From CAZGCA01 sp964524145 (GTDB lineage Bacteria > Hydrogenedentota > CAZGCA01), in the NCBI GenBank assembly GCA_964524145.1, contig CAZGCA010000019.1, forward strand, positions 1 through 64,000: a DNA stretch of 64,000 bases, in the 5' to 3' direction. The position numbers were made by a program, and so were the translations under genes. The notes beneath the pieces were generated by a model, which ran no database searches, was not told where the DNA came from, and saw only the letters and a list, made by a program, of their open reading frames with translations. The stretch's first letter is position 1. Each line of letters starts with the position of its first letter. Positions 27,055 through 37,041 of this stretch are shown one piece after another.

Positions 27055-30000
27055 ATGGCCGAAAGACAGAGATTGTTGGTTGTAATCGCCATCGTGCTGG
27101 TCGTTGCAGCGTCCGGGGTCGTGTTGCGCGTGGGGCGGCACGCAGGTGTCGAGCCGCGCCGAGCGCCTGCTGTGGTAACGGCTGGCAGGCTGGACGAGGA
27201 TGCGCTGCAACAGACGTCGTGGTGGGCCGAGGCACAGGAGAACGTTCGGGAATCCGAGTACGCGGTCACGCGGCAGGAGAGGTCTGTCGTCGAAGGCAAG
27301 CCGGGCGGGCTTCATGCCGCGAACCGCGCGCAGAATCTTCGGGCCTACTTTCGGAGGGACGGCGTTGAAGTGGTCCCGCGAACGGGCGATTCCGCCGCGT
27401 GGGAATGGAGATGGAAGCTCTCAAGCTACGGACGAAGCGACAACACTATCCCCGTTGGCGAGGTGGAGCCCACGCATGAGAGGGATCGGGTCGAGTACGA
27501 CCGTCCGGGTATCACGGAATGGTACAAGAACACGGAAGAAGGGATCGAACAGGGTTTCACCATCCCCGAACGCCTTCAAGGAGATGGCCGCCTTGTTATC
27601 GAAGGTATCGTCGGGGCAAGTCTGCATGCTGTATCGCCCGATTCGGGCGACCGCGTCCGGTTTCTTGACGGGAACAACGTCGAAGTCCTTCGCTACAGCA
27701 GCTTGAAAGCCTTCGACGCGATCGGCAGAGAGCTGCCCGCCGTGATGCAGCTTGCCAGGAACACCGTTCAGCTCGTGGTCGATGACACCAATGCAATCTA
27801 TCCGGTCACCGTTGACCCTATCATGACGAGCCCGCAGTGGATTGCGGGGAGCAACCAGTGGGACGCCAATTCCGGGTGGTCTGTTTCGGGTGCAGGTGAT
27901 GTGAACGGCGACGGATACAGCGACATAATCGTCGGGGCGTATCAGTACGACAACGGCCAGGCAGACGAGGGGGCTGCATTCGTGTTTCTGGGCTCCGAGT
28001 CCGGAATCGTAGGAGGTCCCCCGGCCGACGCGGAGGCCGTGCTCGAGTCGAACCAGGCGAATGCGTATTTCGGCTATAGTGTGTCGTGCGCCGGTGACGT
28101 CAACGGTGACGGCTATTCCGATGTGATAGTAGGGGCTGCCGGCCAGGCATACGACATATATGATTTCTCGCCATCAATGACCTACAGTTATGGCGCGTAC
28201 GACAATGGCGAGGCGAACGAAGGCGGGGCGTTTGTGTTTCTGGGCTCCCCGTCTGGGATCGTAGGGAGTTCCCCAGGCGATGCCGCCGCCGTGTTGGAAT
28301 CGAACCAGCCGTACGCGTTTTTCGGCTGGAGCGTATCGGGCGCAGGTGACGTAAACGGTGACGGGTACGCCGACGTGATCGTCGGGGCGCACCGATACGA
28401 CCAGGGCCAGACAGATGAAGGCGGGGCGTTCGTGTTTCTGGGGTCCGCGTCCGGCATAGTGGGGAGTTCTCCGGCCGATGCCGCAGCCGTGTTGGAATCG
28501 AACCAGGCGTATGCCTATCTCGGCTGGAGCGTATCGTACGCAGGTGACGTAAACGGCGACGGGTACGCAGACGTAATCGTCGGGGCGTATCAGTACGATC
28601 ACGCCCAGACGGACGAGGGTTCGGCCTTTGTGTTCCTCGGTTCGGTGTCCGGAATCGTCGGGACCAACCCCGGCAATGCAGCGACGGCGTTGGAGTCCGA
28701 CAATGAGGCGGCGCAATTCGGATACAGCGTATCGGGGGCGGGGGACGTGAACGGTGATGGATACGCTGATGTCATTGTAGGGTCGCCTTACGACGAATAC
28801 AATCCCGTTGATCCCTATGAGGTGTTGATCGGACGCGCGTTCGTGTATCTCGGCAACTCCTCGGGATTGGAAACGGGCCCCGTGTGGACGGCCCAGGGTG
28901 TCGACAAAGAGTGCTTTGCATGGGCCGTTTCCACAGCCGGAGACATCAACGGAGACGGGTGTGCCGACGTTATCGTCGGCGCCCCTGTCCGGAACGCGTT
29001 CCACGGTCCGGAAGACCCCGTACCTGCGGGCCGTGTGCTGGCATATCTCGGGAACTCGAGCGGTGTCTCTGCTGATCCGGTTTGGAGCGTTGAGAGCGAT
29101 ACGGAAGAAGCCATGCTGGGTTATAGCGTATCGAGCGCGGGCGACGTCAACGGTGACGGGTACTCCGACATCATCGTCGGCGCCCCTCTCCACAGCATTA
29201 CGAAATCGAATGAGGGCGGGGCGCTTGTGTTTCATGGTGGGTGTGAACCTCCTGCCGCGAGACCGGTATGGAGGATTGAGGATTTCGTGGCGTCCGACAA
29301 CTACGGGGCAGCCGTTGCAGCATTGGGAGACATAAACGGAGACGGCTATGACGATGTAACCGTCGGCGACCCCGCCTTCCCCAATTCCGACCCCTCCTCT
29401 GAAGGGGCCGGGCGAGTGTATGTGTACCTGGGAAACAACACAGGGTTGGAGAGCGGGCCGGTATGGAGTGCGCCGGGAGGCTCGTCGGGTTCTGCCGTCG
29501 GCGGGGCCGTTTCCGGTGCCGGCGACGTTGACGGCGACGGCCACCCCGAACTCATCATTGGAGACCCCGGCTTTGACAATCGTGGCCGTGTCCTTGTCTA
29601 CGGCTGGAACGGATCGGACCTCTCACCAGTGTGGAGCGCCGAAGGCGTTGAAGCTGAAGCAGAGTTCGGCGCGTCCGTCGCAGGAGTTGGAGATGTGGAC
29701 GGGGACGGGTACGCAGATGTGCTGGTCGGCGCGCCGCTATACGACGACGGGTTGTCCGACCAAGGCCGTGTCTTTGCCTACTTTGGGAGCCCGACGGGCC
29801 TCAGCACCTCGGCCAAATGGGTTGCGAGTCCGGCCCAGGCGGGCGCACGGTTCGGTACCTCGGTTGCGGGAGCGGGCGACGTCAATGGTGACGGCTATGC
29901 GGATGTCATCATCGGGGCACCATTTTGTGACGGTGCATACCCCAATGTCGGGCGTGCGTGCGTGTACCTCGGGAGCGCAGCCGGCCTGCCGGACTCCCCG

Positions 30001-33000
30001 GCGTGGACTGTTGACGGAGAACAGGAGGACGCCCAGTTCGGTTCCCGGGTCACGGGTGTAGGCGACGTCAATGGCGACGGGTACGACGACGTGCTCGTGG
30101 CAGCGCCGCTCTATGACGGCATCTTCTTTGACGGTGGCCGCATATTCCTGTATCTCGGTAACGCGTCGGGCATCTCAAGCACACCTGTGTCGGAACAAGA
30201 CGGGGCCCAAGAGGATTCCCAGCTTGGCGCATCCGTTGCCGGGGTGGGAGACGTGAGCGGAGACGCTCTGGCAGATGTGCTTGTCGGGGAACCCGGATAT
30301 GAACTCCCGCCTGAGTACGAGGGGGGTCCAATGCAGGTTAACGGGCGGACGGTTCTGTTTGAGGGTTCCCCAGAGGGGCTCTCGTCGGCACCAACCTGGA
30401 CGTGCGAGGCTGGCGCGTATTACGACATGGGACATGCGGTGTCGGGAGCCGGCGACATGAACGGGGATGGAGCTCTCGATATGCTGGTTGGGGTTTCCGG
30501 TGACAGCCCTCATCTGTTGAATGGGTACGTGAGGTATTTTATCGGAAACGGGGGCGACGGGCCTGAGCCTAAACCGGGAATAACGCAACAAAGCGGCGAC
30601 CCGGTTGGCGCACCGGGCATAGTCGTCGACGATGGGGGGATTCGGCTTGTCATGGCAGGAAAGGTGCCACTCGGGCGCGCGGCAGTAAGACTGGAATGGG
30701 AGATCGAGCCGTACGGTACAACCTTTGACGGGTTGGAAATACGGACGAGCGACCCATGGCACGATAGCGGCCTCTTAGGGTATCCGTTTGACAGGCTTAT
30801 CACCGGATTGGGAGACGCTCACGGTTTCCGCGTTCGGATGCGCTTGCTTTACGCTCCGCTTGAAGTGCTGCAACCTGGAATCACTCCGCCGCCCAATCCT
30901 TCACACAGTCCGTGGTTCTATCCTTGCTGGGCGACAGTGGGCCCTTCCGATTTTCGGGCCTCCGGCTATCGGCCTCCGACGGACCCCGGCACGGTCGTCG
31001 TCACGCAGACTGCTCTGAGCACGGTGGACGACATCCAGTGCACAGTGGACGCATCAAGTACCTCACCAGCCGTGCCGCCGCAACCCGTTCAGTACGAGTT
31101 TCTCTGGTCGAACGGAGAGACCAGCGTCGTGCATGTGTCCTCATCCTTGACAGACACACTCGACGCCTCTGAAACGAGGAAACATGAGACTTGGACCTGC
31201 ACGGTGCGGGCATGGGACGGAGTCCAATACTCGCACGGTGCTTCGTCGGACACGGCTCCTCAAATCGACAACACGGCGCCGTCGCAGGCGACTCTTGACT
31301 GGGTGCGCGGTTCCGGTGCGGAACCCTACGAATACGGGCCGCTCGATACAGTCCAAATCCAGATAACGGACTACTACGACGCCGACAACGACCTGCTGGT
31401 ACCGGAGTTCACATGGGAGTACTACAGGGGCGGCACGTGGAACTCACCGGACTCGACAAACGTGTCGAGCACCACACTGTCGAGCTGGATAGAATCCGGT
31501 ATTCCGCAGGAAGGCGATGTGTGGAAGTGTACGGTGCGGATGTATGATGGTGAAGCCTGGAGCGGCTCGTCGAGTCTCGAGGCAACGATATTGGAGACGG
31601 GTGTTGACGAGTTGCTGATGACTATAGCGGTAACGCCGCAGAGCGTCACGCTTGGCGAGGGGGTGACGATCACAGGCGGCGTGAGCCCGTCAGCGGACGT
31701 AGCGATATCGTTCAAGAGCAAGGAACTAGGTTCGAGTGGCTTTTCGCGGTCTTTTCCCCAAGGCGTGACCGCGTCCTCGGGCGCATTTAGCAAATTCTTC
31801 CTGCCGGACGCGGCGTCGGAAGGCCGATCCGACTGGGAGGTGAGAGCGGAATTCAACGGAGACGCCTACTACCGCCCCGCAACGAGCAACGAAGCGTCTT
31901 TCGCCGTGGCCAAGGCCGAACCGGAGCTCGAGCTGGACTTGTCGCATGCCACGGCCTTGGTCAATCTAGGCAACGCAGAGAGTTTCGCTGCGACGGCGAC
32001 CCTGTCGGTGGACGGCTTTCCCACGGAGCTCAAACCGTTGTTGTCGGGCAAGACAATCCGGCTGTCGGTGTCGGACCCGGATGGCCAGACGCCGTATGAC
32101 CCCATCGAGAAGACGACAGACTCCGATGGCGAGGTGGTGTTAACCGCCCAGGACTTCAGGGACGCATGGGATCCCTCCGATACGGACGGCATCTTCATGG
32201 AGTCGGGGGTGTGGAAGTTCAAGGCGGAGTTTGCGGGCGACGACAACTTCACGCTTGCCTCGACGCCGGACTATGACGAAACCGACGCGCGTCTTATCGT
32301 CAAGGAAGGCGCGGGCTACGCGATACTCGTGCTGGGCCGTCTCGACCAGACCGCAGAAGGTCATGACGCGCACGCCAAGACCACCGACTACATCTACCGC
32401 ACGCTGGTGGATCGGGCGTTCGACCCGAGCGACATCTACTACATGCGCGAGTACCTGGGCGACGAAAAGGAGTCGTCGGATATCGAGGTTGACGACGAGT
32501 CGCCGACCAAGGCGGACGTGCAGTATGCAATAGAGACATGGGCCTACGACGCGATATTCGATTCGCCGGCGACGTTCTACATCATCTTTGCCGACCACGG
32601 CAGCGTGGACAAGTTCCACCTGTGGTCTTCGGAGAACACCGAAGACGATGACCAGTACCTCACGCCCAATGAGCTTGACGGCTATGTTGATCTGCTCGAA
32701 ACGCAACTTGGAACCGACCCGGAGATAGTGTTCATCTACGGTGCATGCCACTCGGGGAGTTGCATTCCGACCCTCTCCGCATCGAACCGGGTGCTTATCA
32801 CGAGCTGCGCTGAGGACGAGATCTCGTACCGTGGGGTGGACAGCGATCCGACGGACGGTTCGGACGTGCGGGACGGCGAGTTTTTCCTGATGGAGCTGTT
32901 CCGTAACGCGGGCGCGGGCAGGTCGTTCGAGGAGTCGTTCGAGCTTGCCTCGGCCAAGACGGTCGAGTACACGGCGTCGAAGAGCAACGGGGCGTTGGCC

Positions 33001-35775
33001 GATGAGCCGCAGCACCCGCTGCTCGACGACGATGGAAACGGTGTGGGCACGCCGGGCGCGTCGCTGGGCGCGGTGGGCGCGGACGGCAGCCGTGCATCGA
33101 GCATGATCCTGGGGTTGGGCTCGAACGCGGGCAACACGGTGAGCTGGTTCACGGTGAGCGCGCCGGTATCGATAGATCCCGGCGAAGACATTCCCAGCCC
33201 ATTGTTCGCGGAGACGACGGGCCGCGCGCTGACCGCAGAGGACACGGCGTGGATAGAGGTGAAGACACCGACGTACGACAGTGGCGAGCTGGCCGACTCG
33301 GAGTATTCGGAGTTCCAGAAGCAGGCGGAGATGGCGGGCCCGATCGCTCCGGGCAGCTCGGAGTCTGTCGGTGAGGAGAAAGTGCGGTTCGAGTGGGCCC
33401 AGACCGATCTGGACCCGTACCTGAGCTTCGACACCTCAGGCACGTACAAGGTGTACTACTTCCTGAGAGACGGGACAACAGGCCAGGTGAGTTCGTACCT
33501 GGTGACGAACATCTACGTCTCGCTGGCGGACAACCAGCCGCCGCAGGCGGTGACGCTGGCGTACCCGGGCGAAGGGGCAGTGTTGAAGAGCACGATATTC
33601 TTTGTCTGGGGAGAGAGCAGCGACCCGGAGGGCGACGCGATAACGTACCGGCTCGAGGTGGCTGAGGACAGCGGGTTCACGACCGGTCTGATAGTCAAGG
33701 ACGGTATTGCCGGCACGGTGACGCAACTCACCGCTGCGGACGGCATCGAGGATCTCACGGGCTACTACTGGCGCGTGATCCCGGTGGACACGTACGGAGC
33801 GAGCCCGGCGACCAATACGGTTCGCGCGTTCAGTGTAAACAAGGCCAATCCGGACCTGCAAGGCCTGATAACGGGTACGGTGAAGGATTCGGCGACGGGC
33901 GATGCCATTGCAGGTGCGAGCATCACGCTGACGCCGGGCTCCCATCCCCTCACGACCTCGACGACGCAGGGAGTGTACTATTTCGCGAACCTCTCGCCGG
34001 GACTGTACACGGTAGACGCCTCGGCTTCGGGCTATTACGATGAGAGTGACGCTGCGAACGTGCCGACGGGCGGTCATGCCGAGGTGAATTTCGAGCTGGC
34101 CCTCGAGAGCAACCCGCCAGCGTGTGCTACGATACCCGACGTGAGCTTCGATGAAGACGGCACCGACACGAGCATTGATCTCGACGACTATGTGTCCGAT
34201 GCGGACAACACGGATGCGGAGCTGAGTTGGACGTACTCGGGCGCGACGAACGTGACGGTATCGATCCGCTCGACGACCCATATAGTGACGCTCGGTGCCG
34301 CGGCGAACTGGTACGGCACCGAGACGATAACGTTCACCTGTACCGATACCGGCGGATTGTCGGACAGCACCGACGTGGTCGTAACAGTAGACTCCGTCAA
34401 CGACGATCCGTGGATAGATCCTGCACTACCGAATCTGGCTGTGGAGGCGGATGTGGGTCTGCCATACGATCTGACGCAGCACGAACACGATATCGAGGAC
34501 AGCGACACCGGGCTCATCTGGTCAATCAACGGTGTCAGCACATCGTTGTTCGATGCCACAATCGATGAGGCCACCGACGAGCTGACCGTCACGCCTGTAC
34601 CCGGCGCGGAGGGCAGCGATTCCGTGCAGCTTGTGGTGCAGGATAGCGAGGGTGCCGCGGCGTCGCAGTGGCTCACGGTAACGGTGGCGCAGGACACGGA
34701 CGACGACGGTATGCCCGACACCTGGGAACGTGAGCACGGACTGGACACGGGGAGCAACGACGCGTCACAAGACGCCGACGGCGACGGGCTGACCAACCTC
34801 GAGGAATACGGTGCCGGCACCGATCCGCAGGAGGCTGACAGCGACGACGACGGGTACACCGACAAGGAGGAAGTCGATCATGGCACCGATCCCAACGACG
34901 AGACGGATACGCCCGCACCCCGGCTGGCGAACGTCACGATCGAGCCGCAGGATCCGCACGTGTACACGAGCATACCGGTAACGTTCACGGTCACGGGCGA
35001 GATGGACGATGGGGCCACGGCCGATTTGAGCGCCGCGACGGTGACCTGGGCTGTGGTGTCGGGCGTTGGTGATATCGACCCGGATACAGGCATCTTCGAG
35101 AGCGATACGGAGGGCGCAGCAGAAATCTCGGTTACGGTAGAGTTGGATGGCGTGACGCGGAGCGACACGGTATCGTTCGAGGTCGAGAGCAAATCCGTCC
35201 TGACAGTCGGGTCGGATGACATTCAAGGGGACGAGCCCGTCTCCATTGCAGTGACGCTGACCTCTGGTGCCATCGATGTTGCCGAGATAGAGTTTACGCT
35301 GGTGATAGACTCGCAGGTGGTCGAGGTTGTGAGCATTGTCGCAGGCGCGCAGGCGGACACTGGCGGCAAGACCGTAGAAGTCTCGCAGGTGGACGCCAAC
35401 CATCACGATGTCGCTGTTGGTGGAAACAGTGCAGTGCTGGCCGACGGCGAGATCGTGGTGATCATGCTGGGAGCGGCCGCGAGCGGCGAAATCGGTCACT
35501 GCTCTTCGATCGAGCTGCAGGACACGGCGTGCTACGATCCCGCTGGCGGCGCAGTCCCTGCCGTTGGCATTGGCGGTCGGTGCTGCCTGACGGTGGCATA
35601 CCTCGCGTGCGACGTCGACGGCAACGGATTCGTCAACGCTCTGGACGTCCAACTCGTCATCAACGCCGCGCTGGGCGAAGACGTCTCTTGGGACTGCGAT
35701 GTCGACGGTAACGGGTTCGTCAACGCCCTGGACGTCCAACTCGTCATCAACGCCGCGCTGGGGATCGATACGTAG
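27055..35775 (+). CDS. giant secreted FG-GAP / clan CD peptidase-like / cohesin-like / dockerin protein
   Basis: 2906 residues. A signal-anchor (LLVVIAIVLVVAASGVVL) is followed by a ~230-residue N-domain. Fourteen FG-GAP repeats (about residues 262-1160, each GDVNGDGYxDVIVGA-like) suit two seven-bladed propellers. After Ig-like segments, a caspase/legumain-type (clan CD) peptidase-like domain (~1755-2010) shows FYIIFADHG (His ~1848) and VFIYGACHSG (Cys ~1898). Next come fibronectin-like, carboxypeptidase-regulatory-like (GTVKDSATGDAIAGASI), cadherin-like and Ca-binding TSP3-like (~2548-2620) modules. The C-terminus has a cohesin-like beta sandwich (~2718-2850) and a two-repeat dockerin. It is probably a secreted, self-assembling or surface protease. 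The start has GGGGAGG. No sorting signal is seen. Confidence 0.88.
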   Translation: MAERQRLLVVIAIVLVVAASGVVLRVGRHAGVEPRRAPAVVTAGRLDEDALQQTSWWAEAQENVRESEYAVTRQERSVVEGKPGGLHAANRAQNLRAYFRRDGVEVVPRTGDSAAWEWRWKLSSYGRSDNTIPVGEVEPTHERDRVEYDRPGITEWYKNTEEGIEQGFTIPERLQGDGRLVIEGIVGASLHAVSPDSGDRVRFLDGNNVEVLRYSSLKAFDAIGRELPAVMQLARNTVQLVVDDTNAIYPVTVDPIMTSPQWIAGSNQWDANSGWSVSGAGDVNGDGYSDIIVGAYQYDNGQADEGAAFVFLGSESGIVGGPPADAEAVLESNQANAYFGYSVSCAGDVNGDGYSDVIVGAAGQAYDIYDFSPSMTYSYGAYDNGEANEGGAFVFLGSPSGIVGSSPGDAAAVLESNQPYAFFGWSVSGAGDVNGDGYADVIVGAHRYDQGQTDEGGAFVFLGSASGIVGSSPADAAAVLESNQAYAYLGWSVSYAGDVNGDGYADVIVGAYQYDHAQTDEGSAFVFLGSVSGIVGTNPGNAATALESDNEAAQFGYSVSGAGDVNGDGYADVIVGSPYDEYNPVDPYEVLIGRAFVYLGNSSGLETGPVWTAQGVDKECFAWAVSTAGDINGDGCADVIVGAPVRNAFHGPEDPVPAGRVLAYLGNSSGVSADPVWSVESDTEEAMLGYSVSSAGDVNGDGYSDIIVGAPLHSITKSNEGGALVFHGGCEPPAARPVWRIEDFVASDNYGAAVAALGDINGDGYDDVTVGDPAFPNSDPSSEGAGRVYVYLGNNTGLESGPVWSAPGGSSGSAVGGAVSGAGDVDGDGHPELIIGDPGFDNRGRVLVYGWNGSDLSPVWSAEGVEAEAEFGASVAGVGDVDGDGYADVLVGAPLYDDGLSDQGRVFAYFGSPTGLSTSAKWVASPAQAGARFGTSVAGAGDVNGDGYADVIIGAPFCDGAYPNVGRACVYLGSAAGLPDSPAWTVDGEQEDAQFGSRVTGVGDVNGDGYDDVLVAAPLYDGIFFDGGRIFLYLGNASGISSTPVSEQDGAQEDSQLGASVAGVGDVSGDALADVLVGEPGYELPPEYEGGPMQVNGRTVLFEGSPEGLSSAPTWTCEAGAYYDMGHAVSGAGDMNGDGALDMLVGVSGDSPHLLNGYVRYFIGNGGDGPEPKPGITQQSGDPVGAPGIVVDDGGIRLVMAGKVPLGRAAVRLEWEIEPYGTTFDGLEIRTSDPWHDSGLLGYPFDRLITGLGDAHGFRVRMRLLYAPLEVLQPGITPPPNPSHSPWFYPCWATVGPSDFRASGYRPPTDPGTVVVTQTALSTVDDIQCTVDASSTSPAVPPQPVQYEFLWSNGETSVVHVSSSLTDTLDASETRKHETWTCTVRAWDGVQYSHGASSDTAPQIDNTAPSQATLDWVRGSGAEPYEYGPLDTVQIQITDYYDADNDLLVPEFTWEYYRGGTWNSPDSTNVSSTTLSSWIESGIPQEGDVWKCTVRMYDGEAWSGSSSLEATILETGVDELLMTIAVTPQSVTLGEGVTITGGVSPSADVAISFKSKELGSSGFSRSFPQGVTASSGAFSKFFLPDAASEGRSDWEVRAEFNGDAYYRPATSNEASFAVAKAEPELELDLSHATALVNLGNAESFAATATLSVDGFPTELKPLLSGKTIRLSVSDPDGQTPYDPIEKTTDSDGEVVLTAQDFRDAWDPSDTDGIFMESGVWKFKAEFAGDDNFTLASTPDYDETDARLIVKEGAGYAILVLGRLDQTAEGHDAHAKTTDYIYRTLVDRAFDPSDIYYMREYLGDEKESSDIEVDDESPTKADVQYAIETWAYDAIFDSPATFYIIFADHGSVDKFHLWSSENTEDDDQYLTPNELDGYVDLLETQLGTDPEIVFIYGACHSGSCIPTLSASNRVLITSCAEDEISYRGVDSDPTDGSDVRDGEFFLMELFRNAGAGRSFEESFELASAKTVEYTASKSNGALADEPQHPLLDDDGNGVGTPGASLGAVGADGSRASSMILGLGSNAGNTVSWFTVSAPVSIDPGEDIPSPLFAETTGRALTAEDTAWIEVKTPTYDSGELADSEYSEFQKQAEMAGPIAPGSSESVGEEKVRFEWAQTDLDPYLSFDTSGTYKVYYFLRDGTTGQVSSYLVTNIYVSLADNQPPQAVTLAYPGEGAVLKSTIFFVWGESSDPEGDAITYRLEVAEDSGFTTGLIVKDGIAGTVTQLTAADGIEDLTGYYWRVIPVDTYGASPATNTVRAFSVNKANPDLQGLITGTVKDSATGDAIAGASITLTPGSHPLTTSTTQGVYYFANLSPGLYTVDASASGYYDESDAANVPTGGHAEVNFELALESNPPACATIPDVSFDEDGTDTSIDLDDYVSDADNTDAELSWTYSGATNVTVSIRSTTHIVTLGAAANWYGTETITFTCTDTGGLSDSTDVVVTVDSVNDDPWIDPALPNLAVEADVGLPYDLTQHEHDIEDSDTGLIWSINGVSTSLFDATIDEATDELTVTPVPGAEGSDSVQLVVQDSEGAAASQWLTVTVAQDTDDDGMPDTWEREHGLDTGSNDASQDADGDGLTNLEEYGAGTDPQEADSDDDGYTDKEEVDHGTDPNDETDTPAPRLANVTIEPQDPHVYTSIPVTFTVTGEMDDGATADLSAATVTWAVVSGVGDIDPDTGIFESDTEGAAEISVTVELDGVTRSDTVSFEVESKSVLTVGSDDIQGDEPVSIAVTLTSGAIDVAEIEFTLVIDSQVVEVVSIVAGAQADTGGKTVEVSQVDANHHDVAVGGNSAVLADGEIVVIMLGAAASGEIGHCSSIELQDTACYDPAGGAVPAVGIGGRCCLTVAYLACDVDGNGFVNALDVQLVINAALGEDVSWDCDVDGNGFVNALDVQLVINAALGIDT
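27841..30540 (+). repeat. fourteen FG-GAP repeats encoded in tandem
   Basis: Units of about 190-210 bases each encode a GxGDxNGDGxxDxxVG calcium-loop motif. Units two to five are most alike at DNA level (for example a recurring GTGTTGGAATCGAACCAG), pointing to recent duplication. Confidence 0.85.
35608..35761 (+). repeat. near-identical dockerin repeat pair
   Basis: Two 67-base units (35608-35674 and 35695-35761) differ at four positions, all synonymous third positions. Each encodes the Ca-binding segment CDVDGNGFVNALDVQLVINA. Confidence 0.85.
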
Positions 35776-36030
35776 TGTGATACCGGATCCGGATACGGGC
35801 CCGGTGAGTTGTTCTTTCTGTTCCGGGGTTTCTTGGTAGCCGCCTTGACCGGCTTGTTTGCCATCCCTCTGCGCGCTCACCCGGAGTCGTGTGAGTTTCC
35901 TGAGTTTTCCCGCTGTTGTGTGTTGTGGTATCCTATAGCGTCTAATAACGGGTACAGTTTCCGGTCATCGCTGTTCAGGTGAGCAAGTAAAGGAAACGCG
36001 CACGCGCCGCGCAGGAGGATGTCCGCGAAA

Positions 36031-36990
36031 ATGCGGGTTCTTGTCACCGGAGGCGAAAGCTTCCTGGGCGAACACGTTGTCAAGCGCCTTCGAGAGGAAC
36101 ACGATCTCGCGACGTGTCCCCGCGGCATGACGGGCGAGCCGGACAAGCTGGCCGCAGCGGCAGAGGGCCGGGACGTTATCGTCCATCTGGACATATTGTT
36201 GCGCGCATGGGTGCCGGACCCGGAACAGTATCGCCGGGTCAACATCGAGGGGTTGAGAAACGTTGTCGACAGCGCGAGACGAGCCGGCGTGGGACGGGTG
36301 GTGTACGTCTCAACGTTTCTGGCATTAGGGCCGACATCCTGGAAGCCGGCGGCGGAGTTGCCCGAGACCAGGGAGACGTTTCTGGGCGAGTGCGATGCGT
36401 CGCTCTGGGAAGCGCTACGGTTGATCGACGAGACTGAGGACCCTTGTGTTGTCACGCTCATCCCGACGATGGTCTACGGACCCGGCAAGTTGGGCGTGGA
36501 GAACCATCTGGGCAGGCTCATGTGGCGGGCGATGCGCGGCAGGGTTCGGACGATTATCGGCACCGGGTATCAAATGTGGAACTTCGTGTATGTCGAGGAC
36601 GTTGCAGAGGCGTGCGCGGCAGCGCTAAGGAAAGGGAGTTGTGGCGCGAAGTACGTGATAGGCGGCGAGAATGTCCGACTGAGCGAGTTCTTTAATCTGC
36701 TCGGGAAGCTCGCCATGAGTCTGCCGCCGGAACGGACGGTTCCGGTACGGGCAACGCTTAAGGTGGCCCGGTTTCACATGTTTCTGGCGAAGCTGTTCAG
36801 GTTCGAGCCGCTGATTGTGCCGGCTTTGCTGAAGGTGTATGATCATAATTGGGCGTTCGATTCGACGAGGGCCGAGAAGGAACTTGGCGTCAAGGGAAGG
36901 CCCCTGCTGGATGGTCTGGTTCCGACCGTGAGATACTACGAGCAAACAAAGCGTGCCAACCGCATCGGGAAGAAGAGACGACAAGGGTGA
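36031..36990 (+). CDS. NAD-dependent epimerase/dehydratase-like protein lacking YxxxK
   Basis: 319 residues of the extended SDR fold. The nucleotide motif is VLVTGGESFLG; DVIVHL, VVYVSTFLALGP, MVYGPGKLG and WNFVYVEDVAEACAAAL match NAD-dependent epimerases and 3-beta-HSD-like members. Where the catalytic Tyr-xxx-Lys is expected, the sequence reads ECDASLWEALRLIDE, with neither residue. It may bind nucleotide without classic catalysis, or use other residues. AGGAGG lies 12 bases before the chosen ATG; an ATG 12 bases upstream would touch the ribosome site. It precedes cysK by ~50 bases and may share a transcript. Confidence 0.8.
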   Translation: MRVLVTGGESFLGEHVVKRLREEHDLATCPRGMTGEPDKLAAAAEGRDVIVHLDILLRAWVPDPEQYRRVNIEGLRNVVDSARRAGVGRVVYVSTFLALGPTSWKPAAELPETRETFLGECDASLWEALRLIDETEDPCVVTLIPTMVYGPGKLGVENHLGRLMWRAMRGRVRTIIGTGYQMWNFVYVEDVAEACAAALRKGSCGAKYVIGGENVRLSEFFNLLGKLAMSLPPERTVPVRATLKVARFHMFLAKLFRFEPLIVPALLKVYDHNWAFDSTRAEKELGVKGRPLLDGLVPTVRYYEQTKRANRIGKKRRQG

Positions 36991-37041
36991 ACCGTTCGGC
37001 AAGCGATTCGCCGGACATCGAGAAGACGTGAGGTTGAAAAC

